The notes below the pieces were generated by a model. That model was not told the DNA's origin and made no database searches. It saw only the letters and a program-made list of their open reading frames with translations. This document shows positions 16,501-24,859 of a stretch of 60,981 nt of DNA, piece by piece. Positions within the stretch are counted from its first letter, which is position 1. Each line of letters begins with the position of its first letter. A program made the translations under genes and the position numbers. The stretch is from an uncultured Helicobacter sp. (lineage in GTDB: Bacteria > Campylobacterota > Campylobacteria > Campylobacterales > Helicobacteraceae), in contig NZ_CALERY010000019.1 of NCBI RefSeq assembly GCF_937906905.1, positions 1-60,981 on the forward strand. Direction: 5' to 3'.

Positions 16501-17043
16501 TTAGAATGGTATTTCATCTTCATTGATGTCAATGCTCGGGATATTTTGCTCATATCCACCTTGCTGAGGCTGGGATCTAGGCGTGGCATTGTAGCTCGGC
16601 TGGGTATTATCATAGCCACCATAACTACCACCGCCATAGTTTCTGCCATAGCCACCCGCGTTGTTGCCATAGTTACTATGGCTTTGATCGCTGTGTTCTC
16701 CGCTACCAGCACTATCTTGCTTTCTATCAAGCATTTTCATGCTTTCTGCTAGAATCGAATGCTTCGAGCGCTTATTGCCACTCTGGTCTGTCCAGCTTTC
16801 AAACACCAACCGCCCCTCGATGAGCACCCTGCTACCTTTGTGCAGATACTGCTCAGCGACTTCAGCTGTGCGCCCGAAAATTTTCACATCTACAAAGCAA
16901 GTCTCATCAGCTTTGCTGCCATCTTGCTTGGAGAATTTATGTGTGCTGGCAATTGCAAATGTCGACATTGCTGTCCCAGATGGGAGATAGCGCTTCTCGA
17001 CATCGCGGGTAAGATTCCCAATGATGATAATTTTATTAAACAT
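16501..17043 (-). CDS. ssb: Single-stranded DNA-binding protein
   Basis: A 180-residue SSB. The N-terminal OB fold (about 1-110) starts MFNKIIIIGNLTRDVE and contains DVKIFGRTAE and VLIEGRLVFESW. A Gly/Asn/Tyr-rich linker follows (about 118-165), then the acidic tail ending DEIPF that recruits repair and replication partners. It lies between rpsF and rpsR, the standard arrangement. Confidence 0.97.
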   Translation of the reverse strand: MFNKIIIIGNLTRDVEKRYLPSGTAMSTFAIASTHKFSKQDGSKADETCFVDVKIFGRTAEVAEQYLHKGSRVLIEGRLVFESWTDQSGNKRSKHSILAESMKMLDRKQDSAGSGEHSDQSHSNYGNNAGGYGRNYGGGSYGGYDNTQPSYNATPRSQPQQGGYEQNIPSIDINEDEIPF

Positions 17044-17063
17044 CTGCCCTACTTTTGTTTGCG

Positions 17064-17471
17064 CTACTCTTGCACGCTTGGTGCAGAATCTGCACTAGAT
17101 TCTGCAGATTCTGGTTTTTTAGCCTTTGGCTCTGGCTTTTTGTTTGCACGATCAACGAGCGTTTTCCACGCTTTTTGCTCTTTTTTGCTCTCATACTTGA
17201 TAACAATAAAGCGCAAAATGTCTTCATTGATACGATAGAGTCGCTCAAGCTCAAGAATAGATTCTGGCTTGGTCATGAAGTAAATGACAAAATAGTAGCC
17301 GCGTTTGTGCTTCTTGATCTCATAGGCGAGATTTCTCATGCCCATATCAAGGCATGTTTCGATGACGCCACCATTTTTGGTAATGACATCTTTGTAGAAG
17401 TCGATTTTTTGCTTGATCTCTTCTTCTACAAGTGTTGGCTTGATGATAAACATCGTCTCATAATGCTTCAT
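17064..17471 (-). CDS. rpsF: 30S ribosomal protein bS6
   Basis: A 135-residue bS6. The ferredoxin-like core (MKHYETMFIIKPTL, NLAYEIKKHKRGYYFVIYF) ends near residue 100. The C-terminal tail (about 108-135) is Lys/Pro/Glu/Ser-rich, and its PESAESSADSAP is encoded by a perfect hairpin of two AGAATC words (17083-17105). AAGGAG precedes the ATG. It is the first gene of rpsF-ssb-rpsR. Confidence 0.97.
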   Translation of the reverse strand: MKHYETMFIIKPTLVEEEIKQKIDFYKDVITKNGGVIETCLDMGMRNLAYEIKKHKRGYYFVIYFMTKPESILELERLYRINEDILRFIVIKYESKKEQKAWKTLVDRANKKPEPKAKKPESAESSADSAPSVQE

Positions 17472-17591
17472 TCATACTCCTTGTGGTTTGCGCCCTTGCC
17501 ATGTGGCAGACCCAGCCTAGCGCTAGAGCTAACCAAAGCCCGTAAGTTCTTGGCAAGAGCAAGCAAGTAGATTTAAAGTAAAGGCGCGATT

Positions 17592-18629
17592 CTAGCCTAG
17601 CAAAGCTTGCAGTTTGATTAAGCAGCGTAGAGAAATATTTTTGTGCCCTTGCATAATTGCATTACGCCAGAATCCTAGCAGCGAGAAAATCTCACCAAAG
17701 ACCTGCTCTTTGATCCTCATCGCACGCTGGGCAAGGAGATCTGCCTCCTGAAATGGCAGCGCATACCCTAGAATCTCCTTGCTATCAGCCCTGCCATGCA
17801 GTCGCACATACACGCCGAACAAAAACAGCTTATAAAAATACCCCTCCAGCTCGCTAAGAAGCGTCATATCGCTGCTTAGCCCAGCTTCTAGCATTTGCTC
17901 AAATACCCCCACCACATCGCCACGCGCAAAGAGCGCTTGAAGTAGCTCCTCGATAGCCACACTACCAAGCCCATAGCAGAGATAAGCAAGATCTTGTTGG
18001 GTGATTGGAGTATCAAGCATGGAGAGTTTTTTTAGCTCGCTACATGCGATTGCGATGTCATAGTTTTGCATAGCGAGCAGGGACTCTAGCAGATGATTAG
18101 CGATTGAAATGTGCAGATTCTGGGCTTCTTGGCGCAGAAGCTCGAGCGCTTCGTTTGGCTTTGGTTTGAAAAACCGCACCTCCACCACGCCGTTTTTTTT
18201 CTCGTCCATCGCCTTATCTTGGGCTTTTCGCGCATAAATTGCTTCATGCTTGAATTTTGCACTTAGGGCTTTAAAGTCGCGCGCGTATTGTGCGGGGTTT
18301 TTTCCCTCTGCTTTGAAAAATGCCAGAATCAAGCTGTGGTCATGATTAAGACTAAGTGCTTGAAGAATGGCTTTAATGTCTTTGTCGCTTGGCTTTTTGT
18401 CAACCTTTACAATCACGCACTGCGCATCACCAAAGAGACTGCTAGCCGTGAGCACTTCCAAACACTCTGCAAGCGTATAGTCTCCATAGGAAAACACCCT
18501 AGATTCTAGCCCAGTGGCATGTAAAATGCGCTTGGTATAAGACTCGATGAGAAATTCACTCTCGCCATAGAGCAGGCTTGCACGAGGCGTATGCGTGCGT
18601 AGCAGAGTGTCGAATTCTTTTTTATACAT
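17592..18629 (-). CDS. holA: DNA polymerase III delta subunit
   Basis: A 345-residue clamp-loader delta subunit. The N-terminal AAA+-like domain lacks a working Walker A (SLLYGESEFLIESY), as usual for delta. Later segments match the HolA lid and collar (AIACSELKKLSML, DLAYLCYGLGSVAIEELLQALF). It opens the beta clamp for loading onto DNA. Divergence in this family is high, so identification rests on overall pattern and length. It abuts mqnA. Confidence 0.85.
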   Translation of the reverse strand: MYKKEFDTLLRTHTPRASLLYGESEFLIESYTKRILHATGLESRVFSYGDYTLAECLEVLTASSLFGDAQCVIVKVDKKPSDKDIKAILQALSLNHDHSLILAFFKAEGKNPAQYARDFKALSAKFKHEAIYARKAQDKAMDEKKNGVVEVRFFKPKPNEALELLRQEAQNLHISIANHLLESLLAMQNYDIAIACSELKKLSMLDTPITQQDLAYLCYGLGSVAIEELLQALFARGDVVGVFEQMLEAGLSSDMTLLSELEGYFYKLFLFGVYVRLHGRADSKEILGYALPFQEADLLAQRAMRIKEQVFGEIFSLLGFWRNAIMQGHKNISLRCLIKLQALLG

Positions 18630-19469
18630 TTATGCGTGCGCCCTGTTTGTGTGGTGTGTATTTGTGGCTGCTTTAGGGTAGATTCTCTTGGGTGGTTTTA
18701 AGCCACATAGCCGCACAGCGCGGTAGAATCGATCAAGCCCTAGCCGCTCTTTGACACCAATACTATAATGAATATGTGTGAGATACTCTTTGATGTAATT
18801 GCGTGGGATTTTACTCTCAAGCGCGCGAGCTTGGAGGATATAGTAAGGGATTTTCACACGCCTTCTAGTAAAGGCTTTTGCAAGCTTGGCGTAAAGCGCG
18901 GCATGGCTGTTATAGCATAAGCGTCCAAACACAAAGGGCAAGCGATACCTATCCCACCACTGCTGCCCCATATCAATCGCCTCTCCCCCAGAAAATCGAT
19001 ACTGCAACGCACGATCGCCAATAAGCACCGATCCACGAAGCCCCAACACCTCGCAAAGAATGTTTGATGTGTCGGATTGGTAGTCCTTGCGTGGGATTTT
19101 TGGAGAGTGTGGAGAGCTGGCAAGGGTTTTGACGGAGGCTTTGGTAGAAATGGCAGCACGAGCTACTTTGGTGCTAGAATCTAGTGGGGGTTTTGGGCTA
19201 GATTCTACATCAATAGCAAGCACACTCCAGACAGCACCTTTGGCGATGATCCCTGCGCAGGTGGCTTTGCGCTTTTGGTGGGATTTGTAGCCTGCGATCG
19301 TGGAAATAAACCCTGCATCAATACGGCGAAAGAAAAAGCTCTGGTTAAGTTTAGCGGGGTAGGATTTGCGCGCAAAAGCCGCAAGCTTAAAGCGGGAGTG
19401 TAGCGGGTAGGATTTGAGAAACACATCAAAAGGCACGAGATTAAGATATTGAATCTTGCCAAACCGCAT
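18630..19469 (-). CDS. mqnA: Chorismate dehydratase MqnA (futalosine menaquinone pathway)
   Basis: A 279-residue MqnA-type protein. MRFGKIQYLNLVPFDVF is the family N-terminus, and the C-terminal half (GSVLIGDRALQY, LPFVFGRLCYNSHAALYAKL) has the two-lobed periplasmic-binding-like fold of chorismate dehydratase. The enzyme makes 3-enolpyruvyl-benzoate from chorismate, the first step of the futalosine route used by Helicobacter and Campylobacter. An insert of about 50 residues (about 88-138, Ser/Lys/Pro-rich with ESSPKPPLDSST) interrupts the lobes and contains an inverted pair of AGAATC words (19175-19207). Its stop abuts the holA start. Confidence 0.85.
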   Translation of the reverse strand: MRFGKIQYLNLVPFDVFLKSYPLHSRFKLAAFARKSYPAKLNQSFFFRRIDAGFISTIAGYKSHQKRKATCAGIIAKGAVWSVLAIDVESSPKPPLDSSTKVARAAISTKASVKTLASSPHSPKIPRKDYQSDTSNILCEVLGLRGSVLIGDRALQYRFSGGEAIDMGQQWWDRYRLPFVFGRLCYNSHAALYAKLAKAFTRRRVKIPYYILQARALESKIPRNYIKEYLTHIHYSIGVKERLGLDRFYRAVRLCGLKPPKRIYPKAATNTHHTNRAHA

Positions 19470-19549
19470 GACTATTGCCTTGTCTCATACATGATCAAAT
19501 CCTGCTTCAAGCCTCAAAGCCCTGCACAACACTCGCAAAACCCCAGAAT

Positions 19550-20119
19550 CTAGCGCAGGATTCTAGGTAGTGTGATGTCTGTCTGCCCCTGATATTTACC
19601 ATTTTTGTCTTTGTAGCTTATCTCGCAGGGCTCATCGCCTTGGAGAAATAGCACTTGGGCTATGCCTTCATTGGCATAGATTTTGGCAGGCAGGGGTGTG
19701 GTATTGCTAATCTCAATGGTGATATGCCCCTCAAATTCTGGCTCAAATGGCGTAACATTGACGATGATCCCGCACCTTGCATAAGTGCTTTTGCCTAGGC
19801 AGATGGCTAGCACATCGCGCGGCATACGGAAATACTCAATCGTATGTGCTAGGGCAAATGAGTTTGGCGGGACGAGGCAGTAGCCCTGCGCACTCGCATT
19901 GACTTCTACGACATTTTTCTCATCAAACTGCTTAGGATCCACTAGTGTCGCACCCACATTGGTAAAAATCATAAATTTATCCCCCACGCGAATGTCATAC
20001 CCATAGCTTGAAAGCCCGTAAGACACGACATTTTTGCCGATTTGCTTCTCACAAAATGGCTCGATCATTTTATGCTCTAGGCTCATTTGCCGTATCCAAG
20101 TGTCTGCTTTTAGTCCCAT
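19550..20119 (-). CDS. dcd: dCTP deaminase
   Basis: A 189-residue trimeric enzyme that turns dCTP into dUTP for thymidylate synthesis. Family signatures are SSYGYDIRVG, GKSTYARCGIIVNVTPFEPEFEGHITIEISN (Ser/Arg phosphate site and catalytic Glu) and the C-terminal YQGQTDITLPR. AAGGAA precedes the ATG. It is divergent from accB; dcd next to accB-accC matches the arrangement I recall in H. pylori. Confidence 0.95.
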   Translation of the reverse strand: MGLKADTWIRQMSLEHKMIEPFCEKQIGKNVVSYGLSSYGYDIRVGDKFMIFTNVGATLVDPKQFDEKNVVEVNASAQGYCLVPPNSFALAHTIEYFRMPRDVLAICLGKSTYARCGIIVNVTPFEPEFEGHITIEISNTTPLPAKIYANEGIAQVLFLQGDEPCEISYKDKNGKYQGQTDITLPRILR

Positions 20120-20198
20120 GATTTTCTTCCTTAATTAAGAATTATGGATATTAGTATGGTGGTGCTCTATAACTTTAAAATCGACCCAGGGCAATTTG

Positions 20199-20223
20199 TG
20201 CTTAAAAACGCAATTTTTAAGCA
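20199..20223. promoter_or_regulatory. Palindrome upstream of accB (candidate operator)
   Basis: A perfect 10-bp inverted repeat, TGCTTAAAAA / TTTTTAAGCA, with a 5-nt spacer CGCAA. A further GCTTAAAA follows at 20231. It sits about 20 nt upstream of the putative accB -10 box, a normal position for an activator or repressor. No regulator is identified. Confidence 0.45.
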
Positions 20224-20244
20224 ATTTTGGGCTTAAAAGTGTGC

Positions 20245-20250
20245 TATTAT
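20245..20250 (+). promoter_or_regulatory. Putative -10 box of accB-accC
   Basis: TATTAT preceded by TGC, 32 nt before the accB ATG, with an AAAGGA ribosome binding site in between (20271). Confidence 0.45.
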
Positions 20251-20282
20251 ACAAAATTTACTTCATTTTTAAAGGATTTTTG

Positions 20283-20771
20283 ATGAATTTGCCAGAAATC
20301 AAAAAGCTGATTGAAATCTTCAATACCAGCTCGCAAATCACAAGACTAAGTCTTAAGCAAGATAACTTCGAGCTAAAGCTGGATAAAATGCCAAGCACTG
20401 CCCCTGCCATACCGCAAGCGACCCACCAAGCCACCATGCAAACTGCCGTGCAAGCCCCAGCCCAGCCTCAAATCCATACTCCAGCTCCGCAATCCGCTCT
20501 AGCTACACCAGAATCTAGCGCTGGCAAAAGTGGGGATTTCATCACTTCCCCTATGGTTGGGACATTTTACCACCGCCCAAGCCCAGATGCCGACCCCTAT
20601 GTCAAAGTCGGCGATGTCATCAAAAAGGGGCAGACGATAGGGATTATCGAAGCGATGAAGATTATGAATGAGATTGAAGCGGAGTTTGATTGCAAGATTC
20701 TATCCATAGAGACAGGCGATGGGCAGCCGGTGGAATACGGCAGCCACCTTATCAAAGTGGAAAAAGCATAG
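20283..20771 (+). CDS. accB: Acetyl-CoA carboxylase biotin carboxyl carrier protein
   Basis: A 162-residue BCCP. The N-terminal helix region (NLPEIKKLIEIFNTSS) and a Pro/Ala/Gln-rich linker (about 40-82) precede the biotinyl domain. The biotin site is K126 in IIEAMKIMNE, and SPMVGTFYHRPSPDADPYV is the domain start. Biotin on this arm carries CO2 between AccC and the carboxyltransferase. The frame is open 29 codons further upstream, but this ATG has AAAGGA 7 nt before it. accC follows 12 bp downstream. Confidence 0.95.
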   Translation: MNLPEIKKLIEIFNTSSQITRLSLKQDNFELKLDKMPSTAPAIPQATHQATMQTAVQAPAQPQIHTPAPQSALATPESSAGKSGDFITSPMVGTFYHRPSPDADPYVKVGDVIKKGQTIGIIEAMKIMNEIEAEFDCKILSIETGDGQPVEYGSHLIKVEKA

Positions 20772-20783
20772 GAAGAGACATCG

Positions 20784-22142
20784 ATGAAAAAGGTAACCCC
20801 AAAAAAGCTAGAGCGCATTCTAGTCGCAAACCGCGGTGAAATCGCGCTTCGAGCAATACGGACGATACAGGAGATGGGCAAGCAGGCAATCGCTATCTAC
20901 TCTGTGGCAGACAAAGATACGCATTATCTCGATGTAGCAGATGCCAAAATCTGCGTAGGTGGGGCAAAGAGTGCGGAGAGCTATCTCAATATCCCAGCGA
21001 TTATGAGCACCGCAGCCCTTGTCGATGCAGATGCGATATTCCCGGGCTATGGATTTTTGAGCGAGAATCAGCACTTTGTAGAGATTTGCACACATCACGG
21101 GATAGAGTTTATAGGACCAAGTAGCGATGTGATGGTGATGATGAGCGATAAATCCAAAGCAAAAGATGTGATGAAAGACGCTGGTGTGCCGGTGATTGAG
21201 GGCAGCGATGGTGCGCTAAAAGACGCCAACCATGCCCAAGAAGTCGCCAAGCAAATCGGCTACCCTGTGATCCTAAAGGCTGCTGCTGGCGGAGGGGGTA
21301 GGGGAATGCGGATTGTAGAGAGTGAATCCCTGCTCAAAAACCTCTACCTAGCCGCAGAATCCGAAGCCCTAAGCGCATTTGGCGATGGCACAATTTATAT
21401 GGAAAAATTTATCAACAAGCCAAAGCATATCGAAGTGCAGATTCTTGCCGATAAACACGGCAATGTCGTGCATATCGGCGAGCGTGATTGCTCTGCCCAA
21501 CGCCGCCAGCAAAAGCTCATCGAAGAAACCCCCGCTGTGGTGCTAAGTGATGATGTGCGCCAAAGGCTGCTTGAGACCGCAGTAAAAGCTGCCAAACATA
21601 TCGGCTATGTGGGGGCTGGGACTTTTGAGTTCCTACTAGATTCTAATAATAAAGACTTTTTCTTTATGGAGATGAATACGCGCTTGCAAGTAGAGCACAC
21701 CGTGAGTGAGATGGTGAGCGGACTTGATTTGGTGGAGTGGATGATCCGCATAGCAGAGGGTGAGCAGCTGCCAAAGCAAGAAGAGATATGCTGCAAAGGA
21801 CATAGCATAGAGTGTAGGATCACCGCTGAAGATCCTGTCAAATTCTATCCAAGTGCGGGGAAAATCACGCAGTGGATAGCACCCGGTGGGGCAAATGTGC
21901 GCCTTGATAGCCACGCGTATGCGGGCTATGTGGTGCCGATGTTTTATGACTCGATGATCGGCAAGCTCATCGTGTGGGGCGAAGATCGCAATAAGGCGAT
22001 CGCTAGAATGCGCCGCGCGCTTAAAGAATTTAGCATTGAAGGGATTAAAACTACCATACCTTTCCATTTAAAAATGATGAGTAATGCCGATTTTCTAAAA
22101 TCCACTATCCATACCAAATACCTTGAGCAAGATCTCCAATAG
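20784..22142 (+). CDS. accC: Acetyl-CoA carboxylase biotin carboxylase
   Basis: A 452-residue ATP-grasp enzyme that carboxylates biotin on AccB with ATP and bicarbonate, the first committed step of fatty acid synthesis. Visible are the N-terminal ILVANRGEIALRAIRT, the ATP-binding Gly-rich loop KAAAGGGGRGMR, ERDCSAQRRQQK, and the catalytic FMEMNTRLQVEHTVSE. Length is standard. It is co-transcribed with accB and probably with the unknown gene 38 bp downstream. Confidence 0.97.
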   Translation: MKKVTPKKLERILVANRGEIALRAIRTIQEMGKQAIAIYSVADKDTHYLDVADAKICVGGAKSAESYLNIPAIMSTAALVDADAIFPGYGFLSENQHFVEICTHHGIEFIGPSSDVMVMMSDKSKAKDVMKDAGVPVIEGSDGALKDANHAQEVAKQIGYPVILKAAAGGGGRGMRIVESESLLKNLYLAAESEALSAFGDGTIYMEKFINKPKHIEVQILADKHGNVVHIGERDCSAQRRQQKLIEETPAVVLSDDVRQRLLETAVKAAKHIGYVGAGTFEFLLDSNNKDFFFMEMNTRLQVEHTVSEMVSGLDLVEWMIRIAEGEQLPKQEEICCKGHSIECRITAEDPVKFYPSAGKITQWIAPGGANVRLDSHAYAGYVVPMFYDSMIGKLIVWGEDRNKAIARMRRALKEFSIEGIKTTIPFHLKMMSNADFLKSTIHTKYLEQDLQ

Positions 22143-22180
22143 TCGCTTCTGGCAGGAGTCTAGCTCACACAGGAGAGACG

Positions 22181-22921
22181 ATGAAAATCGCAGGCAATGC
22201 GAATGCTGTCCAAAACGCCGCGCAATTTGGTGTAAAAGACGAACGAAAGCAAGACCCAAAAACCGCAAGTCTCGCACAAAATCCAAAAGTCTCAACACCT
22301 AGCGAAGTGGATTCTAAGCCCTTGGCTAAATCCGCACAGGCTTCTCGCCTCAACGCGAAATCTAGCCCAAGCCCAGCCGATGAGCTAGGTGCATTTGCCA
22401 AAAATGCTAACGCCACGATTGGTGCGCTTGATGTGATGATCCGATCGCTTCAATCTCTCCAGGCCCAAAATAAACATTTCGCAAAACTTGCTCTAAAGCT
22501 CCAGGACCCTACCCAAGCCCAGAGCCCAGATCTCTCGCAAAAAGCTGATAAAATCAAAGCCAAAATGCAAGAGATATTTGACTCATCGACATTTGATGAT
22601 GAAAATGTATTTGTCAAGGATTATCAAGAAGTTCTCCCAGAAAACAAGCTAAACCCCAAAAAACTCTCGCCAAGCAAGCTTAGTCTCAAGCAGCCCGAGA
22701 ATCTCTCCCAATATGCCAAAGACCTAAGCGAGCAAAAGCACTACGCCAAGCAGGCAAAAAAACTGCTCAAAGCCAATCTACAAGAGCGCGCAGACGCCGT
22801 GCAAAAGACAGATTCTAGCTATGAGAAACTTGATCGCGCAAGACTCACAGAGCCAGAGTTTAAAGCTGCGCAAGGCAGTAGTGGCGTAACGCTTGATAGG
22901 ATCTTGCACCTCCTGCGCTAA
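22181..22921 (+). CDS. Hypothetical protein, unrecognised family
   Basis: A 246-residue protein I do not recognise. It has no signal peptide or membrane segment. The N-terminal 70 residues are Ala/Lys/Ser/Pro-rich and look disordered. A helical stretch follows (about 68-105, AFAKNANATIGALDVMIRSLQSLQAQNKHF), then Lys/Gln-rich helices to the end (LDRILHLLR). An AGGAGAG site precedes the ATG. It lies between accC and pseC on the same strand. The short helical core with disordered ends would suit a flagellar export chaperone or filament-related protein, and pseC is next to it, but that is a guess. Confidence 0.7.
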   Translation: MKIAGNANAVQNAAQFGVKDERKQDPKTASLAQNPKVSTPSEVDSKPLAKSAQASRLNAKSSPSPADELGAFAKNANATIGALDVMIRSLQSLQAQNKHFAKLALKLQDPTQAQSPDLSQKADKIKAKMQEIFDSSTFDDENVFVKDYQEVLPENKLNPKKLSPSKLSLKQPENLSQYAKDLSEQKHYAKQAKKLLKANLQERADAVQKTDSSYEKLDRARLTEPEFKAAQGSSGVTLDRILHLLR

Positions 22922-23021
22922 GCGGATTTAGTCTGGTGGATTCTGTAATCCTAAGCACAGCATGCAGGCAATCCAAGCCTAGAATCTAAAGTCCCCAAAA
23001 CAAACCACAAAGGTAAAACTT

Positions 23022-24218
23022 ATGGAGATAATCCCATACAGCACGCAACTCATTGATGAAGAAGACATTGCTTGTGTGGCGCAGGCTCTGCGCGCGCCTT
23101 TGCTTACACAAGGGCAGGCGGTAGAAGAGTTTGAAAAGGCTCTTGCTGAGTATTTGGGGGTGCGCTATGTGGTGAGCTTCAACTCCGCCACTTCCGCGCT
23201 CTATGCCGCTTATCGCGCTTGCTTTAGTCAAAATGCGCTTGTCATCACCACACCCATAAGCTTTGTCGCCACGGCAAATATGCTGCTAGCTTGCGGCTGT
23301 GAGCCGATATTTGCAGATATTGGCTTTGATGGCAATATCTCCCCAGAGTCCATTACCCGCGCTATTGAAAAAGTGGATTCTAGCGATAGGGAGAGATTGC
23401 AAGGGATTGTGAGTGTAGATTTTGCGGGCAAGAGTGCTGATACAGAGAGTATCCGCGCCATTGCCAAAGAGCATAATCTCCGCTTCATAGCCGATAGTTC
23501 GCACGCTTTTGGCGGCAGTGTTGATGGGCGTAAAATCGGCACTCTTGCTGATGTAAGTGTCTTTAGCTTCCACGCTATTAAGCCCATAACCACTGCTGAA
23601 GGTGGCGCGATTAGCACCAATGATAAAACAATCTATGAGCAAGCCAAGCTCGTGCGATCACATGGCTTGGTGAAAAAGCGGCTTTGGGATACGCAAGTGG
23701 CGCAAATGGGCTTTAACTTCCGCCTAAACGAACTGCAAGCTGTCCTTGGGCTCTCCCAGCTCCATAAAATCGAGCAGTTTTTAGCGCGCAGAGAAGAAAT
23801 CGCTAGAATCTATGATAGAGCCTTTGTAGGTAATCCCTACTTCACGCCCACCCACCCAGCAATCCCTGCTAATCACACTAGCACCAATCATCTCTACCCC
23901 ATTTTGCTCCATAAAGAGCTTTATTGCGTTAAGGAAGAGATTTTTGCGATGCTGTGGGAGAAGGGGCTAGGCGTGCAGGTGCATTATAAGCCGATATTTC
24001 TCTATGAGCTTTATGCCAATGCAAAAGGGCTACACAAAGATAGCAGCGGGCAAGCCCTAGCGACAAACGCGCTTGATTGGTATCAAGCAGAGCTATCGCT
24101 GCCCTGTCATCAAGCGATGAGTGAAGCGCAAGTGCAATACTGCATCAAGCAGATTCTGGAGATCTGCGCCAAAAGCGCGAGTAGTTTAAAGTCTAGCCCT
24201 AGAATCCATTGTGTTTAG
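23022..24218 (+). CDS. pseC: UDP-4-amino-4,6-dideoxy-N-acetyl-beta-L-altrosamine transaminase PseC
   Basis: A 398-residue PLP aminotransferase of the DegT/DnrJ/EryC1 class. MEIIPYSTQLIDEEDI and PLLTQGQAVEEFE resemble PseC. The PLP lysine is K187 in FSFHAIKPITTAEGG, and DSSHAFGG holds the cofactor-binding Asp. PseC makes an intermediate of pseudaminic acid, the sugar that glycosylates flagellin in Helicobacter and Campylobacter and is needed for filament assembly. Other sugar aminotransferases of this class are close; context and the N-terminal match support PseC. Confidence 0.88.
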   Translation: MEIIPYSTQLIDEEDIACVAQALRAPLLTQGQAVEEFEKALAEYLGVRYVVSFNSATSALYAAYRACFSQNALVITTPISFVATANMLLACGCEPIFADIGFDGNISPESITRAIEKVDSSDRERLQGIVSVDFAGKSADTESIRAIAKEHNLRFIADSSHAFGGSVDGRKIGTLADVSVFSFHAIKPITTAEGGAISTNDKTIYEQAKLVRSHGLVKKRLWDTQVAQMGFNFRLNELQAVLGLSQLHKIEQFLARREEIARIYDRAFVGNPYFTPTHPAIPANHTSTNHLYPILLHKELYCVKEEIFAMLWEKGLGVQVHYKPIFLYELYANAKGLHKDSSGQALATNALDWYQAELSLPCHQAMSEAQVQYCIKQILEICAKSASSLKSSPRIHCV

Positions 24219-24230
24219 ATTCTGGGATTT

Positions 24231-24273
24231 TAGAGCAGTAAAATGAATCACTCATGCAAGGCTTACTGCTCTA
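24231..24273. terminator. Bidirectional terminator-like inverted repeat
   Basis: An 11-bp perfect inverted repeat, TAGAGCAGTAA (24231-24241) and TTACTGCTCTA (24263-24273), with a 21-nt loop. It lies between the convergent pseC and the secreted-protein gene and includes the stop codon of the latter. There is no long T run. Confidence 0.5.
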
Positions 24274-24838
24274 TCGCATCGCATTCTACTAGCAGCTCCC
24301 CTTGTGCGTTGTAAAAATAATCCGTGCCTATGGGATATTCTTGGATTCTATGCTCTATCTTTACCCCATTTTCAAGCACAAACTCCACCACCCCGCCAAT
24401 ACTCGCACTCCCGGGCGTAGCACTTTGGACTGCTAAGACACTACCCTTTGGCAAATGCTCTTTATACAATATCTCACGCCCATTTATCCTAAAGTCCCAA
24501 TGCCCTTTGCCATTAGGGAACCAATCATCAACGCTCACCTTATCATCTTTATGCCCTATCACACGCACATCTTTTACAGGCACTTCAAAAGCTAAAATCT
24601 CGCTCTCATTCCCCCACGATACCGCCCTAACAAATATGACTTGCGGATATAAACTTTTAAGCCTACTCAACATAGATTCCACTTTATCCGTGTCAAACCA
24701 CTCCTTGCTTACACGCACCACAAAGGCTTTTTGCTCTATCTGCTCTTGGATAAGGCACTCTTGCTTAGATTCCGCACCTCTAGCTTCCACTGCCACTATC
24801 GCCCAAAACACACACAGCACAATCGCAGCAAATTGCAT
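24263..24838 (-). CDS. Secreted protein of unknown function
   Basis: A 191-residue protein with an N-terminal signal peptide (MQFAAIVLCVFWAIVAVEARG). A mature domain of mixed strands follows (VRVSKEWFDTDKVESMLSRL, GHWDFRINGREILYKEHLPKG). I do not recognise the family. The frame is open to a TTG at 24856, but this ATG has AAGGGG 5 nt upstream and starts the signal peptide cleanly. It follows lspA on the same strand by a small gap. The mature part looks like a small beta-rich periplasmic domain. Confidence 0.75.
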   Translation of the reverse strand: MQFAAIVLCVFWAIVAVEARGAESKQECLIQEQIEQKAFVVRVSKEWFDTDKVESMLSRLKSLYPQVIFVRAVSWGNESEILAFEVPVKDVRVIGHKDDKVSVDDWFPNGKGHWDFRINGREILYKEHLPKGSVLAVQSATPGSASIGGVVEFVLENGVKIEHRIQEYPIGTDYFYNAQGELLVECDAIEQ

Positions 24839-24859
24839 AAAACCCCTTACATTCAAGCC

